Below are positions 6,910 to 8,363 of a DNA stretch of 8,363 nucleotides, piece by piece. Positions within the stretch are counted from its first letter, which is position 1; each line of letters opens with the position of its first letter. Source of the DNA: Sulfurovum sp. GTDB taxonomy: Bacteria; Campylobacterota; Campylobacteria; Campylobacterales; Sulfurovaceae. A program made the translations under genes and the position numbers. The stretch lies in NCBI GenBank assembly GCA_003978375.1, contig QNZW01000077.1, positions 1 to 8,363 of the forward strand. Reading direction: 5' to 3'. The notes under the pieces are model-generated. The model was given only the letters and a program-made list of their open reading frames with translations. It had not been told where the DNA came from and made no database searches.

Positions 6910-6913
6910 CCTT
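6910..6913 (-). promoter_or_regulatory. Ribosome binding site that sets the nitrilase start at 6902
   Basis: On the - strand AAGG directly follows the nrdB stop. It lies 7 nt from the ATG at 6902 and 1 nt from the ATG at 6908, favouring the shorter protein. Confidence 0.65.
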
Positions 6914-7933
6914 TTAAAAATCATCTAAATCCAAACTTCCTTTAGAATAGTTGGTTACATTTCCTTCAAAAAAGTTTGTTTTTTGATCATTAAACTGTGA
7001 AAAATTATCAACCCATTTGATAGGGTGTTCTACGTGATATAATTTTTGCATACCTACGGCGTTTAATCGTTTGTCAGCCAAGTATTGAATATATTGTTCA
7101 ATAATTTCATCAGTGAGCCCAAGGATTTGCCCTTGTGTAATATATGCACCCCATTCAGATTCTAATTTAACAGCAGATCTAAACATCTCATACACTTCTT
7201 CTTCTAAGGCTTTGGTAAAGAGCTCAGGGCGCTCTTTTTTGGTCGTATTTATCATATTTTGAAAAAGTAAAAGGTGTGTGACTTCATCTCTTTGGATAAA
7301 CCGTATCATTTGTGCTGTTCCTAGCATCTTATCAGAACGCGCAAGGGTATAAAGATATGCAAACCCACTATAAAAATAAATTCCTTCTAGTATTTGATTG
7401 GCAAACATCGCTTTTACGATATTTGTATCCGTTGGATTCATTGACAACTCTTCATAAACGCTTGCTATGGCATCATTTTTTGTTTTAAGCTTCATATCTT
7501 TTCTCCAAAGCTCATAAATCTCTTGAGAGTTTGTCGAAATACTATCTACCATCACGGCATAACTTTGTGAGTGTAACGCTTCTTCAAATGCTTGACGCAC
7601 CAAAATAAGATTAACCTCTGGTGAGGTAATAAACGGATTTAAATTATCTATAATATTATTTGTTTGCAAAGAATCCATAAAAATAAGCTGCGCTAATACC
7701 TTATCATATGCAGATTTTTCTGCATCTGTAAGGTGTTTATAGTCATTAACATCCCGGGTCATATCTACTTCTTTAGGAAACCATGTGTTGTTTAACATCA
7801 TCTCCCATAAATTATAGGCCCACTGATATTTGATATCATTAAGTTCAAAGATACCAGTAGGATTTCCACCAAATATTTTACGTTCACTTGTTTTTTCTTC
7901 TGAGTCTGGATTATATATCTTCTTGCGTTGCAT
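6914..7933 (-). CDS. nrdB: Class Ia ribonucleotide reductase beta subunit
   Basis: This 339-residue small subunit holds the di-iron tyrosyl-radical cofactor that starts reduction of ribonucleoside diphosphates to deoxy forms in the NrdA-NrdB complex. All expected residues are visible. Asp87, Glu118 and His121, then Glu183, Glu217 and His220, are the metal ligands. Tyr125, in the sequence EEALHSQSY, is at the radical position. In the N-terminal half these sit exactly three residues later than E. coli Asp84, Glu115, His118 and Tyr122. Trp51 matches Trp48 of the radical path and Tyr329, in the flexible tail, matches Tyr356. The tail ends Leu-Asp-Leu-Asp-Asp-Phe, the likely NrdA-binding peptide. 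The gene is complete and intact. The start at 7933 has AAGG 9 nt upstream. It heads a string followed at once by the nitrilase gene; nrdA is not in this window, as is usual in Campylobacterota. A palindrome lies upstream. Confidence 0.97.
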   Translation of the reverse strand: MQRKKIYNPDSEEKTSERKIFGGNPTGIFELNDIKYQWAYNLWEMMLNNTWFPKEVDMTRDVNDYKHLTDAEKSAYDKVLAQLIFMDSLQTNNIIDNLNPFITSPEVNLILVRQAFEEALHSQSYAVMVDSISTNSQEIYELWRKDMKLKTKNDAIASVYEELSMNPTDTNIVKAMFANQILEGIYFYSGFAYLYTLARSDKMLGTAQMIRFIQRDEVTHLLLFQNMINTTKKERPELFTKALEEEVYEMFRSAVKLESEWGAYITQGQILGLTDEIIEQYIQYLADKRLNAVGMQKLYHVEHPIKWVDNFSQFNDQKTNFFEGNVTNYSKGSLDLDDF

Positions 7934-7971
7934 CTGTCTTTGCCTTAACTAATTTTTCATGATTACACATC

Positions 7972-7988
7972 TGTCATTTAGAATGACA
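7972..7988. repeat. Inverted repeat in the nrdB divergent promoter region
   Basis: TGTCATT and AATGACA form a perfect 7-bp inverted repeat around a 3-nt centre, about 40 nt upstream of the nrdB start. It lies in the 107-nt region between divergent genes and is a candidate operator for one or both. It does not resemble the NrdR box (ACACWATATATWGTGT). It has no GC-rich stem or T-run and is unlikely to be a terminator. Confidence 0.5.
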
Positions 7989-8029
7989 TAAATTACAGCT
8001 ATTATACAATTTTTGGCTGATTTTTTAGA

Positions 8030-8035
8030 TAAAAT
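8030..8035 (+). promoter_or_regulatory. Possible -10 element close to the start of the right-edge gene
   Basis: TAAAAT sits inside TTTAGATAAAATATC (8024-8038), similar to a motif ahead of pcm on the other strand. It ends only 5 nt before the ATG at 8041, and no Shine-Dalgarno is present. If it is used, the transcript would be leaderless or nearly so. An alternative -10-like TATTAT at 8000-8005 would give a normal short leader. Confidence 0.3.
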
Positions 8036-8040
8036 ATCTT

Positions 8041-8363
8041 ATGAAACCTATAGAAAAAGATAAACTTAACCAACTTTTACAAATTATTCAAAATGAACCT
8101 GGTCAGCGTATTGTTCACTTTGTAGATGACGACCATACATTCATTCCACATCTAAGTGATTTTTGCAAAAAACAAGAGACAACATACTATCTTCATTGCA
8201 CAACAGAATCATCTTATAATAGAGTAATCAATGCTTATGATGCACAGCACATTAGTCATTTTAATCTCAAACGTCCTCGCTATAAAATACAAGGTATAGA
8301 ATATGACTATGTTATAAGTACATTAAACTTTAAGCAGGAAGATAAAAATGATTTTTTAAAAAA
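8041..8363 (+). CDS. Unrecognised protein, N-terminal part (3' truncated)
   Basis: An open frame runs from ATG 8041 past the right edge, with 107 complete codons visible. I do not recognise the protein firmly. The segments RIVHFVDDDHTF (28-39), TTYYLHCTTE and IEYDYVISTLNF read like alternating beta strands and helices of a Rossmann-type fold, with YDYVISTLNF resembling strand 4 of a SAM-dependent methyltransferase. The glycine-rich SAM motif is absent at the first strand, however, so it could be a degenerate methyltransferase or an unrelated alpha/beta protein. There is no signal peptide or transmembrane helix. It is divergent from nrdB and lacks a Shine-Dalgarno. Codon usage matches its neighbours. 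Confidence 0.8.
   Translation, partial: MKPIEKDKLNQLLQIIQNEPGQRIVHFVDDDHTFIPHLSDFCKKQETTYYLHCTTESSYNRVINAYDAQHISHFNLKRPRYKIQGIEYDYVISTLNFKQEDKNDFLK

Noticed and set aside
8011..8026. Sigma-54 promoter suggested by TTGGC before the right-edge gene
   Set aside because: The -12 GC element at the required spacing is missing; the following bases are a T-run.
1..8363. CRISPR array, toxin-antitoxin pair, prophage or insertion sequence
   Set aside because: There are no regularly spaced direct repeats, transposase or integrase motifs, terminal inverted repeats or tRNA genes; the content is syntenic-looking housekeeping and envelope genes.

Overview
The window is AT-rich, densely packed bacterial DNA. 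Protein-level features point to a member of the Campylobacterota, probably a Sulfurovum- or Sulfurimonas-like marine epsilon-group organism. The grounds are a class Ia NrdB of the Helicobacter/Campylobacter type, a Cys-paired Sel1 protein resembling Helicobacter Hcp proteins, nrdB and pcm in the same gene string, and heavy Lys/Ile/Phe use. The assignment rests on recognition only; no search was run.

Left block, + strand, 1-3052: the 3' end of a gene that is probably a BatB/BatC-type protein, then a BatD-family membrane-anchored periplasmic protein, a MoxR AAA+ ATPase and a DUF58 protein. All four reading frames overlap (by 20, 11 and 1 nt), so this is a tightly coupled operon. It belongs to the widespread MoxR/VWA/Bat set, in which a MoxR ATPase acts as a chaperone or remodelling factor together with DUF58 and VWA proteins and a membrane-anchored BatD.

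Right block, - strand, 7933 down to 3061: nrdB (ribonucleotide reductase beta subunit), a nitrilase-superfamily amidohydrolase, a secreted Sel1-repeat protein, pcm (protein L-isoaspartate methyltransferase), an HTH/coiled-coil DNA-binding-like protein of unknown function, and a ChaA-type cation/proton antiporter. nrdB-nit-sel1-pcm have gaps of 11-49 nt. A 69-nt gap with a plausible extended -10 promoter then separates the HTH-chaA pair, which are 1 nt apart. The two blocks converge with only 8 nt between stops and no recognisable hairpin terminator.

Right edge, + strand from 8041: the 5' end of an unrecognised gene, divergent from nrdB across a 107-nt intergenic region that carries a 7-bp inverted repeat. 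No gene-free stretch exceeds 300 nt. I see no rRNA, tRNA, CRISPR array, insertion sequence or prophage signature. Most of the window is chromosomal housekeeping and envelope content. The least explained items are the HTH/coiled-coil gene with palindromes in its promoter, the Cys-paired Sel1 protein inside the nrdB-pcm string, and the 8041 gene.
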